A stretch of DNA of 64,000 nt from Ceratotherium simum simum. Its lineage: Eukaryota > Chordata > Mammalia > Perissodactyla > Rhinocerotidae. Of the stretch, positions 1-10,333 are shown in pieces (position 1 is the first letter of the stretch; each line of letters opens with the position of its first letter). Location of the stretch: contig NW_004454216.1 of the NCBI RefSeq assembly GCF_000283155.1, forward strand, positions 11,189,650 to 11,253,649. Direction: 5' to 3'. The translations under genes were made by a program, and so were the position numbers. A model generated the notes under the pieces. It was not told where the DNA came from, ran no database searches, and saw nothing but the letters and a program-made list of their open reading frames with translations.

Positions 1-2
1 CT

Positions 3-303
3 GGGACCGGCCCCGTGGCTTAGTGGTTAAGTGCGCACTCTGCTACTGGCGGCCCGGGTTCGGATCCCAGGCTTGCACCAATGCACCGCTTCTCCGGCCA
101 TGCTGAGGCCGCGTCCCACATACAGCAACTAGAAGGATGTGCAACTATGACGTACAACTATCTGCTGGGGCTTTGGGGGGAAAAAAAAGGAGGAGGATCG
201 GCAATAGATGTTAGCTCAGAGCCGGTCTTCCTCAGCAAAAAGAGGAGGATTAGCATGGATGTTAGCTCAGAGCTGATCTCGTCACACACAAAAAAGAGAA
301 AAG
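3..303 (+). mobile_element. ERE-type tRNA-derived SINE, long subfamily
   Basis: A nearly full SINE begins at the window edge. The tRNA-like head keeps an A-box match (tggcttagtgg, 16-26) and a B-box match (ggttcggatcc, 57-67), the internal RNA polymerase III promoter of tRNA-derived SINEs. The body (atgctgaggccgcgtcccac) is followed by a 3' module with two gatgttagctcag repeats and a short A-rich tail. The upstream target-site duplication lies outside the window, so the left edge is approximate. Confidence 0.93.
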
Positions 304-339
304 ACTCACTGCCCAGCTACAAGGAGAGAGGTTAGCTGT

Positions 340-641
340 GTATCCAACTAGGTATTCAAGCTGAGGTCATTCTATTTTCCACACCACTGTGAATGACGAG
401 CGAGGAGCGAGTTGGTGGAACAAGGGCCAGGCCATATCCCTGCAATGTTGGGCTCTAGTCTTTGCTCCAGAGCTCCCCACTGGGCTGAGGGGGACTTTGT
501 CAGGTCTGCGTGGCAGTCTAACAGCTCCCTCTGCCTAATCTTGTGTTCTCCTCTCTTTTTTCACAGGTTTTCTACCCCAATAACCATTTGCATTCCTAAC
601 TCAGTCTCAGTTTCTTCTTCCTAAAGAACTGAACCGGCACA
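340..641 (+). mobile_element. LTR-like repeat (3' part), family not assigned
   Basis: The stretch ends like several mammalian LTRs: a pyrimidine run, tttttcacaggtttt, an ataacc polyadenylation-like site, catttgcattcctaactc, and a terminal gaactgaaccggcaca. The 5' part is poorly matched. It sits 14 bp left of an oppositely oriented LTR. I infer a degraded solo LTR; a repeat-library search would settle the family. Confidence 0.5.
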
Positions 642-655
642 TACACCCACGAGGA

Positions 656-1214
656 TGTAGAGGAGGGAAAGTTCTCCACCTTCTTAGGGTCTCTGGTGGG
701 CCTAAGCGTTAAACCGACATAAGACAGGTTAACAGGAGAAAAGCATACACGTTTTATTAAATTTTTACACATATATGGCGGTCTTCATAAGAAAATGAAG
801 ACCTGAAGAAGTGACCAGAGCAGAAAGCTTTTATACCTTTTAGACAAAGAAACGATAAATTTGTGAGGAAATGACAAGACAAAGGAGTTTGGGACAGGGC
901 AGTAAATTGTGGGGAAGTGACTAGGAGATATGGGGCGGGTAGAACTAGTGGAAGGTGAGGGTTATTTTGGTAAGTTTGCTGTACAGATGAATTTCAGCGT
1001 CGATTCCCAGTCTCTGGTGATAAGACGTTCTTCTCTTCCTGGTACAGGGAGGGCACCTGTATCCTCATGGGAAATTTTATGGCCTGTTTTTAGGTAGAAA
1101 AAGGGGAAATCAGAAAGCCCTTCTTGCATCTGTTATTTCTCAAGTGCCTTCAGCTCAAAATAATCAATCTGCCAAAGTGGCATATCTTGGGGTTGCTTGC
1201 CCTGAACTCCTTCA
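656..1214 (-). mobile_element. ERV1-like solo LTR
   Basis: On the minus strand this 559-bp unit starts TGAAGGAGTTCAGGG and ends CCTCCTCTACA, so it has the TG...CA ends of an LTR. It carries a TATA-like tataaaagc followed by an aataaaac polyadenylation signal, the U3-R-U5 order of an LTR. The wording resembles MER4/MER39-group ERV1 LTRs. No internal viral genes flank it, so it is a solo LTR. The 7-mer acgagga lies directly left of it and again 4 bp beyond its right end, a possible target-site duplication with an uncertain right edge. Confidence 0.75.
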
Positions 1215-1302
1215 CGGACGAGGACAGGCCTGGAAGAAAATGTAGGTGATTCTTCCCTTCCCTTGAAATTTGTTACTTCATCTTTTTTTGCTTTTACAAT
1301 TT

Positions 1303-1550
1303 TTGTGTGTATGTGTGAGGAAGATCGGCTCTGAGCTAACATCCTTTGCCAACCCTCCTCTTTTTGCTGAGGAAGATTGTTCCTGAGCTAACATCTGTGC
1401 CCATCCTCCTCTATTTTGTGTGTGGGCCCCAGCCACAGCGTGGCTTGATGAGCAGTGTACGTCTGTGCCTGGGATCTGAACCTGCGAACCCCAGGCCACT
1501 GAAACAGAGTGCTCGAACTTAACCACTAATCCACTGGGTCAGCCCCCCTT
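1303..1550 (-). mobile_element. ERE-type SINE, 'gtcaagccatgctgtgg' subfamily
   Basis: Minus-strand SINE of the second subfamily, in which the middle reads like catcaagccacgctgtgg and the 3' module has gatgttagctcag repeats. It is flanked by a 12-bp direct repeat with one mismatch, cttttacaattt at 1291-1302 and cttttaccattt at 1551-1562. The left edge is thus well defined. Confidence 0.92.
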
Positions 1551-1562
1551 CTTTTACCATTT

Positions 1563-2083
1563 ATATTTTAATCACGCATCTATACAGTTTTAATGCACGC
1601 ACATAGTTTAACTGCATACACACAGTTTAAAGAATCAACCAGTTCCAAAAGACTTGCTGAGATCAACAGAAGTCTCTACTCCCTCTTCTCCATTTGCCTC
1701 TCCCCAGAGCCCAATACTTTCAATTTCTTTTGATTTTAGCCTCTATCCTGCTAATTAACATGCTTGTATTGCTGCTTCTTGATTTTTCATTTTAGACCTT
1801 ATTGGTTTTCTGCTATGAAAGATAAGGATTTAACTCTCTTGTCTCTCCCTATCCACTGTGCACGAGCACCCTCCAAACCCCCCAACATTTTAAATATCAC
1901 TGTATCATAATATTGGTTAGATCGACATTGAATATTCACATTATTATGACAATGAAAATGCCATTCACAGCACAACCATATAGAAAACTATAATTACTTT
2001 TCCTTTCTTACACTATTTTCTGTTTTTCCTGAAGTAGATTTTTCTCGTTTTTTCATAATTAGTGGTGTTTCTGTGTCTTTGGG
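1563..2083. other. AT-rich stretch with no recognised feature
   Basis: About 520 bp between a SINE and an MIR. No long reading frame and no repeat I can name. It may be very old decayed LINE sequence. Confidence 0.4.
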
Positions 2084-2310
2084 GAGCCAGTATGGAATAA
2101 TGGCTACAAGAAAGTCTGTGGAGTCTGATTGTCTGGGTTTCAGCTCCAGAGCTGCTGCTTACTACCTGTGTGACCCTGAGCTAGTAGTTAATCGGCTTTG
2201 CCTTCTTTTTCTTATCTGTAAAATAGAGGCAGTACATCCATTCATTGCATAAGGCTCATATGCAAAATGCTTAGAAGAGTGTCTGCCCACATAGTAAGCA
2301 TACCAAAAAT
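2084..2310 (+). mobile_element. MIR SINE, sense
   Basis: The MIR layout is clear: a tRNA-like start (ccagtatggaataatggct), gtctgattgtctgggtt, the core ctgctgcttactacctgtgtgaccctgagc, then cttatctgtaaaatagaggcag and a 3' end near cccacatagtaagcat. MIRs are pre-eutherian SINEs, so it predates the EREs around it. Confidence 0.88.
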
Positions 2311-2370
2311 GTTATCAATTGTTAATCACTAACTCAACCCCAAACACTCTGTCAATTTGCCTGAGTTTCT

Positions 2371-2583
2371 TTTTTTTTTTATAATTTTTATTTATTTATT
2401 TTTTTTCCCCCAAAGCCCCAGCAGACAGTTATATGTCATAGTTGCACATCCTTCTAGTTGCTGTATGTGGGACGCGGCCTCAGCATGGCCGGAGAAGCGG
2501 TGCGTCGGTGCACGCCCGGGATCCGAACCCGGGCCGCCAGCAGCAGAGCGCGTGCACTTAACTGCTAAGCCACGGGGCCGGCC
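2371..2583 (-). mobile_element. ERE-type SINE, short subfamily
   Basis: Short form of the SINE: its 3' end is ctggggctttggggg plus an A/T-rich tail, without the extra gatgttagctcag module. Flanked by the duplication tgcctgagtttct (2358-2370 and 2584-2596), so both insertion edges are exact. Confidence 0.95.
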
Positions 2584-2822
2584 TGCCTGAGTTTCTTAAT
2601 ATGCTCACTCACAGTAGGGAGTCTGTCAATTTTATCTTTGCGGAAGTGTCCCCAGATTCTTCCAACCTGCCCTGCATGGGAGTGTTCACCCTCCCCCCCA
2701 GGAGGGACAGGGCAAACTCTCACTCAGGATATCCTTGTGTCTTCATTTTCTCTTGCTCCTGGTTTTGATCTCCTGTCTCTGGGCTCCACGTCTTCCTCTT
2801 TGTTGAATTATGCCTGTATTTT

Positions 2823-3080
2823 TTTTTCTTTTGTAGGGGAAGATTCACCCTCAGCTAACATCTGTTGCCAATCTTCCTCCTTCTTTTTCTTCTTTTTTCC
2901 CCCTAAAGCCCCAGCACGTAGTTGTGTATAGTTGTAAGTCCTTCTGGTTCTTCTATGTGAGCCACCACCACAGTATGGCTACTGACAGACGAGTGGTATG
3001 CTTCTGCACCCAGGAACCAAGCCCAGCTCCTCGAAGGGGAGCATGCAGAACCCTAGCTTCTAGGCCATCAGGGCTGGCTC
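2823..3080 (-). mobile_element. Old diverged ERE-type SINE
   Basis: A more diverged member: the head reads gagccagccctgatggccta on the minus strand rather than ggccggccccgtggctta. It has both the ccccagcacgtagttg block and a 3' gttagctg block. Perfect 14-bp duplication tatgcctgtatttt (2809-2822 and 3081-3094). Confidence 0.88.
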
Positions 3081-3119
3081 TATGCCTGTATTTTAATGAT
3101 GTGTATCTATAGCTTCCTG

Positions 3120-3412
3120 GGAAAGAGTTTTTTGGGAAGTAATTTTTTTTTAAGAAATTGCATATCTGGAAATGTCTGTATTCTATCCTTACACTAATTA
3201 ATAGTTTGGTTGGATATAAAATTCTAAAATAAAAATGATTTGTTTTCACAATTGTGAAGGTGTTCTTTCATTGTCCTCTTGCTTCAGTGTTTCTGTTGAG
3301 AGGTCTAAAGAGATTCTAATTCCTGATCCTTAAATACAACTTGTCTTTATCCCTTCTCTAGAGTATTATAGGTCCTTGTCCTTGACTCCAGAATTCTTCA
3401 ATTTCGTGGTGA
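3120..3412. mobile_element. Old LINE-1 (L1M-type) fragment
   Basis: Phrases such as ggttggatataaaattcta, cattgtcctcttgcttc and gttgagaggtctaaagag match a segment common in old mammalian L1 3' regions. It is interrupted by the next SINE; similar sequence resumes near 3640-3740. Orientation not assigned. Confidence 0.55.
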
Positions 3413-3428
3413 TGTGTATTTAAATTTT

Positions 3429-3623
3429 TTTTTTTTTTTTTTTGCCCCCCAAGGCCCCAGTAAATTGTTGTATGTCATAGTTGCACAGCCTTCTGGTTGC
3501 TGTATGTGGGACACGGCCTCAGCATGGCCAGAGAAGCGGTGCATCAGTGCGCACCCGGGATTCAAACCCAGGCCGCCAGCAGCGGAGCGCGTGCACTTAA
3601 CCGCTAAGCCATGGGGCCGGCCC
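3429..3623 (-). mobile_element. ERE-type SINE, short subfamily
   Basis: Minus-strand short SINE in the old L1. The duplication tgtgtatttaaattt begins at 3413 and recurs at 3624, marking a clean insertion. Poly-T tail of about 17 bases at the left. Confidence 0.94.
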
Positions 3624-3883
3624 TGTGTATTTAAATTTTAATAAAATTTTGTGGACTCCTTTCTTCCGTAAAATACAACTCAATCTATGCACTGTTCTGC
3701 TCCTTGCTTTTTCTCACTAAGTGTATCCTCAATCTCAGCATAGCAGCTGTCCTTCTGGAAGGTCTATCTCACAAAGCACAGAATGCAGAGATGGCAAAGA
3801 ACTCTTAAGGCAAGCTCATCATGAGTGATAGTGGGTTTTGGGGGTACCTTTAAATAATAAAAATAATTTAAAAATATATTTAG

Positions 3884-4117
3884 GGGATGGGACCCATGGC
3901 GTAGCAGTTAAGTGCACGTGCTCCACTGCTGGCGGCCCGGGGTTCGGATCCCAGGCGCGCTCTGATGCACTGCTAGCCAGGCCACGCTGTGGCAGCATCC
4001 CATAAAAAGTGGAGGAAGATGGGCAGGGATGTCAGCCCAAGGCCAGTCTTCCTCAGCAACAAAAGAGGAGAATTGGCATGGATGTTAGCTCAGGACTGGT
4101 CTTCCTCACAAAAACAT
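3884..4117 (+). mobile_element. ERE-type SINE, 'ccaggccacgctgtgg' subfamily
   Basis: Plus-strand copy with head gggacccatggcgtagcag, B-box ggttcggatcc, and the 3' gatgttagctcag block. The AT-rich flanks share an approximate duplication, aaaatatatttag at left and atatatatatttag at right. The low-complexity tail makes the right edge uncertain by a few bases. Confidence 0.88.
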
Positions 4118-4130
4118 ATATATATATTTA

Positions 4131-4225
4131 GTAAAAAAATGATGAACGAATTTTATATGTTAAATACGTGCAGTTATTTGTATATCAATTATACCTCAAT
4201 AAAGCTGTTAAAAAATTTAGAGATT
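4131..4225 (+). mobile_element. LINE-1 3' tail
   Basis: Reads atgttaaatacgtgcag, gtatatcaattatacctc, aataaagctgttaaaaaa: the typical 3' end and polyadenylation signal of L1M-type elements, sense strand. Only about 95 bp is recognisable. Confidence 0.75.
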
Positions 4226-4712
4226 TGGGGCTGACTTCACAACAGACTCAATTTTATTGTCACTGTTTTTGTCTTGAATGTGACAGAGAGGCTGCATAAG
4301 GACTATAAATGGCTACTTTGCCTTTTTTTTGTCATTGTTTTACATGTCTTTGGATTATCTTCAATCTGCATTTCCCTTGAAGGAAGCTTTTGAAGTCGTT
4401 TGTCCTTTTAGTTACAGTCACTTAACAAGGCACACATAAACTGCAGAAAATGTCAGTAAATTGAGAGCACTGCTACGAATCTCATAGACTCTCTGGCATA
4501 CGGACTGAATCTAGGTACCAACGTCAACCTGAATATTAAATATATTAAAAATAAAAATGTAAATAGAAATTCTAATATTTTTTCCCTATCCTCCATTGGA
4601 CTGTTTTGCACACATCTAGGGTCAGACACTTCACTTTGAAGACGGGTAGTCTAGATTATCCCATTCTTTTGCTATATAATTTTAGTGGGTTTCCAAAAAT
4701 GTACAATATTCC
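4226..4712. other. No recognised feature
   Basis: About 490 bp of AT-rich DNA. I see no gene, and no repeat beyond short A/T runs. Confidence 0.4.
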
Positions 4713-4827
4713 TAGAGGACGATGGGCACGGATGTTAGCCCAGGGCCAATCTTACTCAGCAAAAAGAGGAGGATTGGCATTGGAAGTTAGCTCAGGGCCG
4801 ATCTTCCTCACCAAAAAAAAAAAAAAA
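4713..4827 (+). mobile_element. 5'-truncated ERE-type SINE
   Basis: Only the 3' half is present: gatgggcacggatgttagcc, the ctcagcaaaaagaggaggat block, a second gttagctcagggcc, then about 15 A. The tRNA-like head and B-box are missing. Truncation probably arose by incomplete reverse transcription. Confidence 0.88.
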
Positions 4828-4964
4828 GTATAACACTCCTGATATGTGGATGTTATTATAGTGCCTCCTTTTTTTCTTTCTCTCTCAAACTTATCATAAG
4901 TTTTGTCTCTCAGACCTATACACTTGATATATTTACAATTTATGAGGCCTTTGTTTCTTTTTTT

Positions 4965-5173
4965 TAAAGAAGATTTTATTTATTTATTTCCCCCCCCCCC
5001 CAAAGCCCCAGTAGATAGTTGTATGTCAAAGCTGCACATCCTTCTAGTTGCTGTATGTGGGACGCGGCCTCAGCATGGCCGGAGAAGCGGTGCATCAGTG
5101 CGCACCCGGGATCCGAACCCGGGCCGCCAGCAGCAGAGTGCGTGCGCTTAATCGCTAAGCCACGGGGCCGGCC
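4965..5173 (-). mobile_element. ERE-type SINE, short subfamily
   Basis: Minus-strand short copy with an unusual run of 12 C (4989-5000 region) in the tail. Duplication tgaggcctttgttt lies at 4943 and again at 5174. The head retains an intact B-box (reverse complement of ggatccgaacccg). Confidence 0.94.
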
Positions 5174-5261
5174 CTGAGGCCTTTGTTTTTTAAGGGTGAT
5201 ACATGTATTGAATCTTATGGTGCTTCAGGCACGATGCTAGAGCTGTAGAGCACAGGGTTTT

Positions 5262-5455
5262 TAAAATGTATTTTCATTTATTTACTTATTGAGGTAACAT
5301 TGGTTTATAACACTATATAAATTTCAGGTGTACAGCATTATATTTTGATTTCTGTGTAGATTACATCATGTTCACCACCCAAAGACTAATTACCATCCAT
5401 CACCTTACACAGGTGCCCTGTCACCTCTTGCACCCTCCTCCCTCCCCCTTTCCCC
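5262..5455 (-). mobile_element. LINE-1 3' end, 5'-truncated
   Basis: Reads tattgaggtaacattggttt, aaatttcaggtgtacagc, gtagattacatcatgttc: the antisense 3' untranslated end of a mammalian L1. The flanks share tgtagagca(c)ag at 5244 and 5456, fitting a target-site duplication and a short insertion of about 190 bp. Confidence 0.83.
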
Positions 5456-5468
5456 TGTAGAGCAGAGT

Positions 5469-5620
5469 TTTTTAAACTTTAATGTCCATTGAAATCACCT
5501 AGAGATTTTTTTAAACACAGATTCTGATTCAGTGTGCCTGGGATGGGGCCTGTGATTCTGCATTTCTCATAAGCTCCCGGGCGATGCCGATGATGTTGTC
5601 TCTAAGCACACTTCGAGGTC
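5469..5620. mobile_element. MER5A-like hAT DNA transposon
   Basis: Recognised by attgaaatcacctagag, ttaaacacagattctgat, gtgcctgggatggggcctg and gcatttctcataagctccc, which follow the order of MER5A, a non-autonomous hAT-Charlie element. It codes for nothing. Confidence 0.8.
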
Positions 5621-6584
5621 TATGGCTGGGATGCAAAGATGAGCACAATTTGGTCTCCACCTTAAGGGATGAGCAGGGACAAGAATAATTATACACCCCA
5701 GATTTACATAATTGTGATATAGCTCTCCTTTTTTAGTGTCCCTATAGTCCATTCTCCTCAAAGTCGCCAAATTTTATGCACCTTCTTGTACGGTAGTGGC
5801 ATGTGCCATGTGTTTCAAAACTCACCTGCACTCGCTGAGCACACCCTTTCTGAGGCTTTTGCCCTTTGAGAATTAATACATTAATCTGTTGTTTTAAAAT
5901 ATGTGAATGTCTATTAATGTCTAATCCCTTCCAGGTATTATACTGAAATTTGTACCAGGTGTGTCTGACACAAGCCAGAATATCCCTGGCAGGAGAAATT
6001 ATAGGGACTGGGCACATGCTGGAAAGGAGATTGTGAGATAGTCCTAGGAGCTGGGGCGAATCTACCATGCAGTTCCACGGCTAAATCCTCACCAGCTAAA
6101 TACACCGCAGAGTCCCAGAAAGTAAATATTTCCTCAGTGAGCAGGACTGTGGGCCTGATACACAGAGAACAAAGAATGCAAGAAAAGAGCTCTGCTAACC
6201 TCGAAATGGACTCACGAAAGGATTAATCATCAGTGATAAATGTTCATAGTCCCCAAAGTGCTGAATGTGTTGTGCTATTCTGAGCAAATCCCATCCATCA
6301 CCGTTGACCCGTAATAGCTATCCATCTATTACGCTGACTGTAAGGATTTGCGCTCCACGAGGTCAGCTTCACGGCTTGCTTGGCTCTAAATGACCACAGT
6401 GGCTGTCACACCGTCACTATCACCAAGCATCTTTCACGTCACCATAATTGCCAACACACAAACATTCACAGTCACCTCTTTTTCCTTCTAAAGAGGGAAA
6501 ATGAAATACAGCGGCATGGTTCTTTCTCTCCAGGTCTGCCTGTCAAATTTAACTGAGGGATTAAAATACAGGCTTTCAAGTCTA
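5621..6584. other. No recognised gene or repeat
   Basis: Nearly 1 kb with more even base composition than its surroundings. An open stretch of 108 codons on the minus strand (5742-6068) has no family resemblance that I recognise and no promoter or splice context. Candidate for single-copy DNA. Confidence 0.45.
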
Positions 6585-6715
6585 ATCAATTATTGAACAT
6601 TGATTGAGTACCGACTTTATAAAAGCACTCTGTTAGACCCCTTGCGGAATATAAAGATGCATAAGACCAGGTTCCCATCTTCACAGAGTTTACATTGCAG
6701 TTGTTCTGACAATAC
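6585..6715 (-). mobile_element. L2 LINE 3' end, antisense
   Basis: attgaacattgattgagtac, gcactctgttagacccc, ataaagatgcataagacc and cacagagtttacattgcag follow the antisense L2 3' end (normally attgagcacctactatgtg... aaggagcttacattc). Diverged. Confidence 0.6.
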
Positions 6716-6990
6716 ATAAACTTTTGAAAAATTCCCTGTGAGCAATTGACCAAGTTTTATTCACCTTAGTGTTTCCGTACCTAGGAAAAGTGACTGGCAA
6801 ACGGTAGGTGACCAAGGAGTGTACTGAAGAATGGTAATTAAATGATGAGATTAAGCAACAGTTTTAGGCAATAGTGAGGAACTCTCACAGGACTTGATAC
6901 AACTAATTTCAAAAGGAACTACGCAGACAATGATACAGGAGCAGTGTTTCTCAAACTGGGTCCACAAGTTTGCTTCAAGAATATTTTTTA

Positions 6991-7290
6991 GGGCCGGCCC
7001 CGTGGCTTAGTGGTTAAGTGCGCGTGCTCCGCTACTGGCAGCCCGGGTTCAGATCCCGGGCGCGCACCGACGCACCACTTCTCCGGCCATGCTGAGGCCG
7101 CGTCTCACATACAGCAACTAGAAGGATGTGCAGCTATGACAGACAACTATCTACTGGGGCTTTGGGGAAAAAAAGGAGGAGGATTGGCAATAGATGTTAG
7201 CTCAGAGCCGGTCTTCCTCAGCAAAAAGAGGAGGATTAGGATGGATGTTAACTCAGGGCTGATCTTCCTCACAAAAAAAAATAATATAAT
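6991..7290 (+). mobile_element. ERE-type SINE, long subfamily, near full length
   Basis: One of the best preserved copies: ggccggccccgtggcttag head, B-box ggttcagatcc, body, and both 3' gatgtta blocks. Flanked by aatatttttta at 6980-6990 and 7291-7301. Confidence 0.96.
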
Positions 7291-7301
7291 AATATTTTTT
7301 A

Positions 7302-7714
7302 TTTTATAGATATATGAGAGCCATACACTTGAAGAATTTATATATGATTTCCTGTTTGTATGTATTTAACCAAGAGTATAACTGAAATGATTTAAAGTAA
7401 TATTAGGGATTCTCAGAAATATTATCCTTTGAATAGAAAATTATTCAATGCCATGTATAGATCTTATTTGAATTCTTTTTCAAATACACTGCAAAATATT
7501 TTAAAAATCGTGGTAGAATAAGAGAAATCTAAATAATTGCTGCATAGGTGATGATCTTAAGAAATTGTTGTTATTATTTTTTAGGTGTGATTGTTTCCTT
7601 TTTAAAAGAATTTTTATCTTTTAAAAATACATACTGAAATAGCTATGAATGAGATGATATGGTGTTTAGGATTTGCTCTGAAATAATCCAGAGGTGGGTT
7701 AATAGTATGTGGAG
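7302..7714. other. AT-rich stretch with no recognised feature
   Basis: About 410 bp, strongly A/T biased. No coding signal. Confidence 0.4.
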
Positions 7715-8172
7715 GTATAGATTGTGGTAGGCACAATAGTGGCTCCCCAAAGATGTCCATGTCCTAACTCTCAGGAATTAAGGTAGCAGATGGAATTAAG
7801 TTTGCTAATCAGTTGACCTTAAAATAAAGAGATTGTCCTGGGTTGACCATCTGAGCCCAATGTGATCACAAGCATCCTTATATGTGGAGGAGGGAGGCAG
7901 AGGCAGAGGCAGAGTGATGCAGTGTGAGAAAGACTTGACTGGTCATTGCCAGTTTGAAGATGGAAGAAAGCCACAAGCCAAGGAATGTGGGCAGCCTCTA
8001 GAATCTGGAAAAGATGTGTAAAGGGATTTTCCTCTAGAGCCTCAAGGAAGGAGCTCCATTCTCCCGACAACACAATTTTAGCCCAGTGAGACCCATTTTG
8101 GACTTCTGACTTCCAGAACTGTAAGATAATAAATTTGTATTGCTTTAAGGCCAGCATAACACTGATACCAAA
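7715..8172 (+). mobile_element. MLT1-type MaLR LTR
   Basis: Sense-strand landmarks of MLT1 LTRs: ggctccccaaagatgtccat, gaattaagtttgctaatcag, caagccaaggaatgtgggc, gcctctagaatctgg, tagcccagtgagaccc, and the 3' gaactgtaagataataaatt with its polyadenylation signal. No internal MaLR genes adjoin it. The open frame of 166 codons antisense to it is accidental. Confidence 0.85.
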
Positions 8173-8174
8173 TT

Positions 8175-8804
8175 TAGAGTGTTCCCTTCTATTACTACTT
8201 TGCTTAGAGTTTTTGTTTTTTGCCTTTTTGTGTGTGTGTGAGGAAGATAAGCCTTGAGCTAATATCCAATGCCAATCCTCCTCTTTTTTTGGTGGGGAAG
8301 ACTGGCCCTGGGCTAACATCCATACCCATCTTCTTCTACTTTACATGGGACACCGCCACAGCATGGCTTGACAAACGGTGCGTTGGTGCGCGCCTGGGAT
8401 CCGAACCCGCGAACCTCAGGCCACTGCAGCAGAGCAAGCACACTTAACCGCATGCACCACCAGGCCGGCCCGTTTTTGCTTTTTAATCATGAATCGTTGC
8501 TGAATTTTGTCAACATATTTTTCTACATCTATTGAGATCATAATTTTATCCTCTTTTTTCGTTGCTCTGATTTTCAAGTGTTAAATCTTCCTTTCATTCT
8601 TGGAATAACTCCAATTTGGTCATGATATATTATTCTTTTTGTATATTACTGATTTTAATTTGCTCATATTTTATTAAGGATTTTTGTGTCTGTGTTTATC
8701 AGAGCGTTATGCTGGCCTCACAAAATGAGTTGGGATATGTTCCATCTTCTTCTATTTTTCTGGAACAGTTTGTGTAAGGTTAGTATATGTCTTACTCTAT
8801 ATAG
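8175..8804 (-). mobile_element. LINE-1 ORF2 fragment, antisense, split by a SINE
   Basis: Left piece (to about 8222) and right piece (from 8472) join across the SINE into antisense L1 ORF2: ttctattactactttgct, then gctgaattttgtcaacat, tctacatctattgagatcat, ttggaataactccaattt, ctggcctcacaaaatgagtt. This is the reverse transcriptase domain of ORF2p. Many stops; not functional. Confidence 0.82.
8223..8471 (-). mobile_element. ERE-type SINE inserted in an L1
   Basis: Minus-strand 'gtcaagccatgctgtgg' subfamily with a (TG)n run in the tail. Duplication gtttttgttttt (8209 onward) and gtttttgcttttt (8472 onward). It splits the antisense L1 ORF2. Confidence 0.93.
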
Positions 8805-9007
8805 TCATGTGCTGCATAACAATGTTTCTGTCAATGAAGAACTGCATATACAATGGTGTAAGATTAGTACCATGTAGCCTAGATGTCTAATAGGCTGTAC
8901 CATCTAGGTTTGTGTAAGTGCACTCCATGATGTTCACGTAACGAAGAAACCACCTAACAACGCATTTCTCAGAACGCATCCCCGTCGTTAAGTGGTGCAC
9001 GACTGTA
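8805..9007. mobile_element. MER2-like Tigger DNA transposon with both ends
   Basis: Both terminal inverted repeats are visible: tagtcatgtgctgcataac at left and, reverse complemented, tacagtcgtgcaccactt at right, with TA at each edge as expected for Tc1/mariner (pogo/Tigger) integration. Interior phrases taggctgtaccatctaggtt and cgcatttctcagaacgcat match MER2. About 200 bp, so internally deleted; no transposase. Confidence 0.85.
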
Positions 9008-9009
9008 GT

Positions 9010-9500
9010 TGTTCAAATTGATGTTTCTGGAAGGGGACGTGCGCTAGAATTCCTACACTGCCTTCTTCCTAATATCACCCTCTTTTTTCTATTGGATTTT
9101 TAAATATTTATTTCCATTTTAGTAATTGTTTAGGGTTTATATTATGCATCTATAACTTGTCACAGTCTACCTTTAATTAATACCTAACTTATACTAAGTT
9201 ATGTGTAATGTACAAACCATATAACACTATATTTCCACCTACCCCGTCCATCCTTTGTAGTATTATTGTCATATGTTTTAAACCACCATATGTTATAATT
9301 CCCAAAATACAGTATTATAATATTTTCATTAAATAATCTGTAGTCTTCTTAAAAAGAGCATGTCCAGGGCTCTCCATTTTTTCCTATAGAACTAAGTTTC
9401 TATCTGGTGTCAGTGCCCTTCAGTCTGAAAATTTTCCTTCAGCTGTTCTTGTAGGACAGGTCTGCTTGTAATGAACTCTCCCAGTTTTGTTTTTCGCTAT
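9010..9500. mobile_element. Old LINE-1 fragment
   Basis: tgtttagggtttatattatg, ataacttgtcacagtctac, tatttccacctaccccgtcc, ttcttgtaggacaggtctgc and aatgaactctcccag are phrases of an old L1M segment. It may belong to the same element as the antisense ORF2 piece before the Tigger insertion. Confidence 0.55.
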
Positions 9501-9982
9501 TGTTAATTCTCCAAATATATACTGAGCACAAAATATGATCAAGACACTAAACACTTGTCTAATGTATTCTTCATAAGAGAAGTGGTTGTTTTGATACTGT
9601 TTTGAAATTCTATTTTAAAATACTTTGCTTTTCGTATAGACTGAAAAATAGGTATCAGGAGCAAGTCGGGATCAACTAAAACTATTTAAAAGCCATCTAA
9701 GAAATCGAAATTAAGGTAATTTCATGGAAAAGAAAGATGATTTATCCAAAGAAATGTAACAACAACAAAAAAAATTTAGATCATTAACATCATCGCTTTC
9801 CTATACTTAGATTGTATGATTTATAATTGTAACAATTGTTTTAAAAAAGTTATTTTCAAAGGAAACAGTAAGTAGCTACTGGTTTAAGGCTAAAATGGCA
9901 GGCGATTGGTTCAATGTTTTTACAACTTTAAAATTCCTCAAACAGGTTCATGTAAATAAGAGATAAGCAGAAATTTCAAATT

Positions 9983-10029
9983 ATGTGTGTGTGTGCGAGA
10001 GTGAGAGAGACAGAGAGAGAGAGAGAGAC
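9983..10029. repeat. (TG)n/(GA)n compound microsatellite
   Basis: A short tgtgtgtgtgtg run passes into about 40 bp of mainly GA dinucleotides. It stands alone about 40 bp upstream of a SINE. Confidence 0.9.
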
Positions 10030-10069
10030 TGCTCCTCAAATATGAATGAGTCAAAAAATATCCCTATAG

Positions 10070-10323
10070 GGACTGGGGCCATGGCATAGTAGTTAAGTTC
10101 ACGCACTCTGCTTCGGTGGCCAGGGGTTTGCAGGTTCGGGTCCCGGGCACAGACCTATGCACCACTCATCAAGCCATGCTGTGGCAGCGTCCCCTGTACA
10201 AAATAAATGAAGATGGGCACAGATGTTAGCTCAAGGCCAATCTTCCTCAGCAAAAAGAGGAAGATTGGCAACAGATGTTAGCTCATATGCTGAGGGCCAA
10301 TCTCCCTCACAGAAAAAAAAAAA
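10070..10323 (+). mobile_element. ERE-type SINE
   Basis: Plus-strand copy with head gggactggggccatggcatag and a weakened B-box (ggttcgggtcc). Exact 10-bp duplication atccctatag (10060-10069 and 10324-10333). Confidence 0.93.
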
Positions 10324-10333
10324 ATCCCTATAG

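Noticed and set aside
3..303. tRNA gene suggested by A-box and B-box matches in ERE copies
   Set aside because: The boxes belong to SINE heads; no cloverleaf with a proper acceptor stem and anticodon arm was found, and the body continues into SINE sequence.
7819..8319. 166-codon minus-strand frame
   Set aside because: It runs antisense through an MLT1 LTR and into an ERE SINE and an L1, so it is a chance frame across three repeats.
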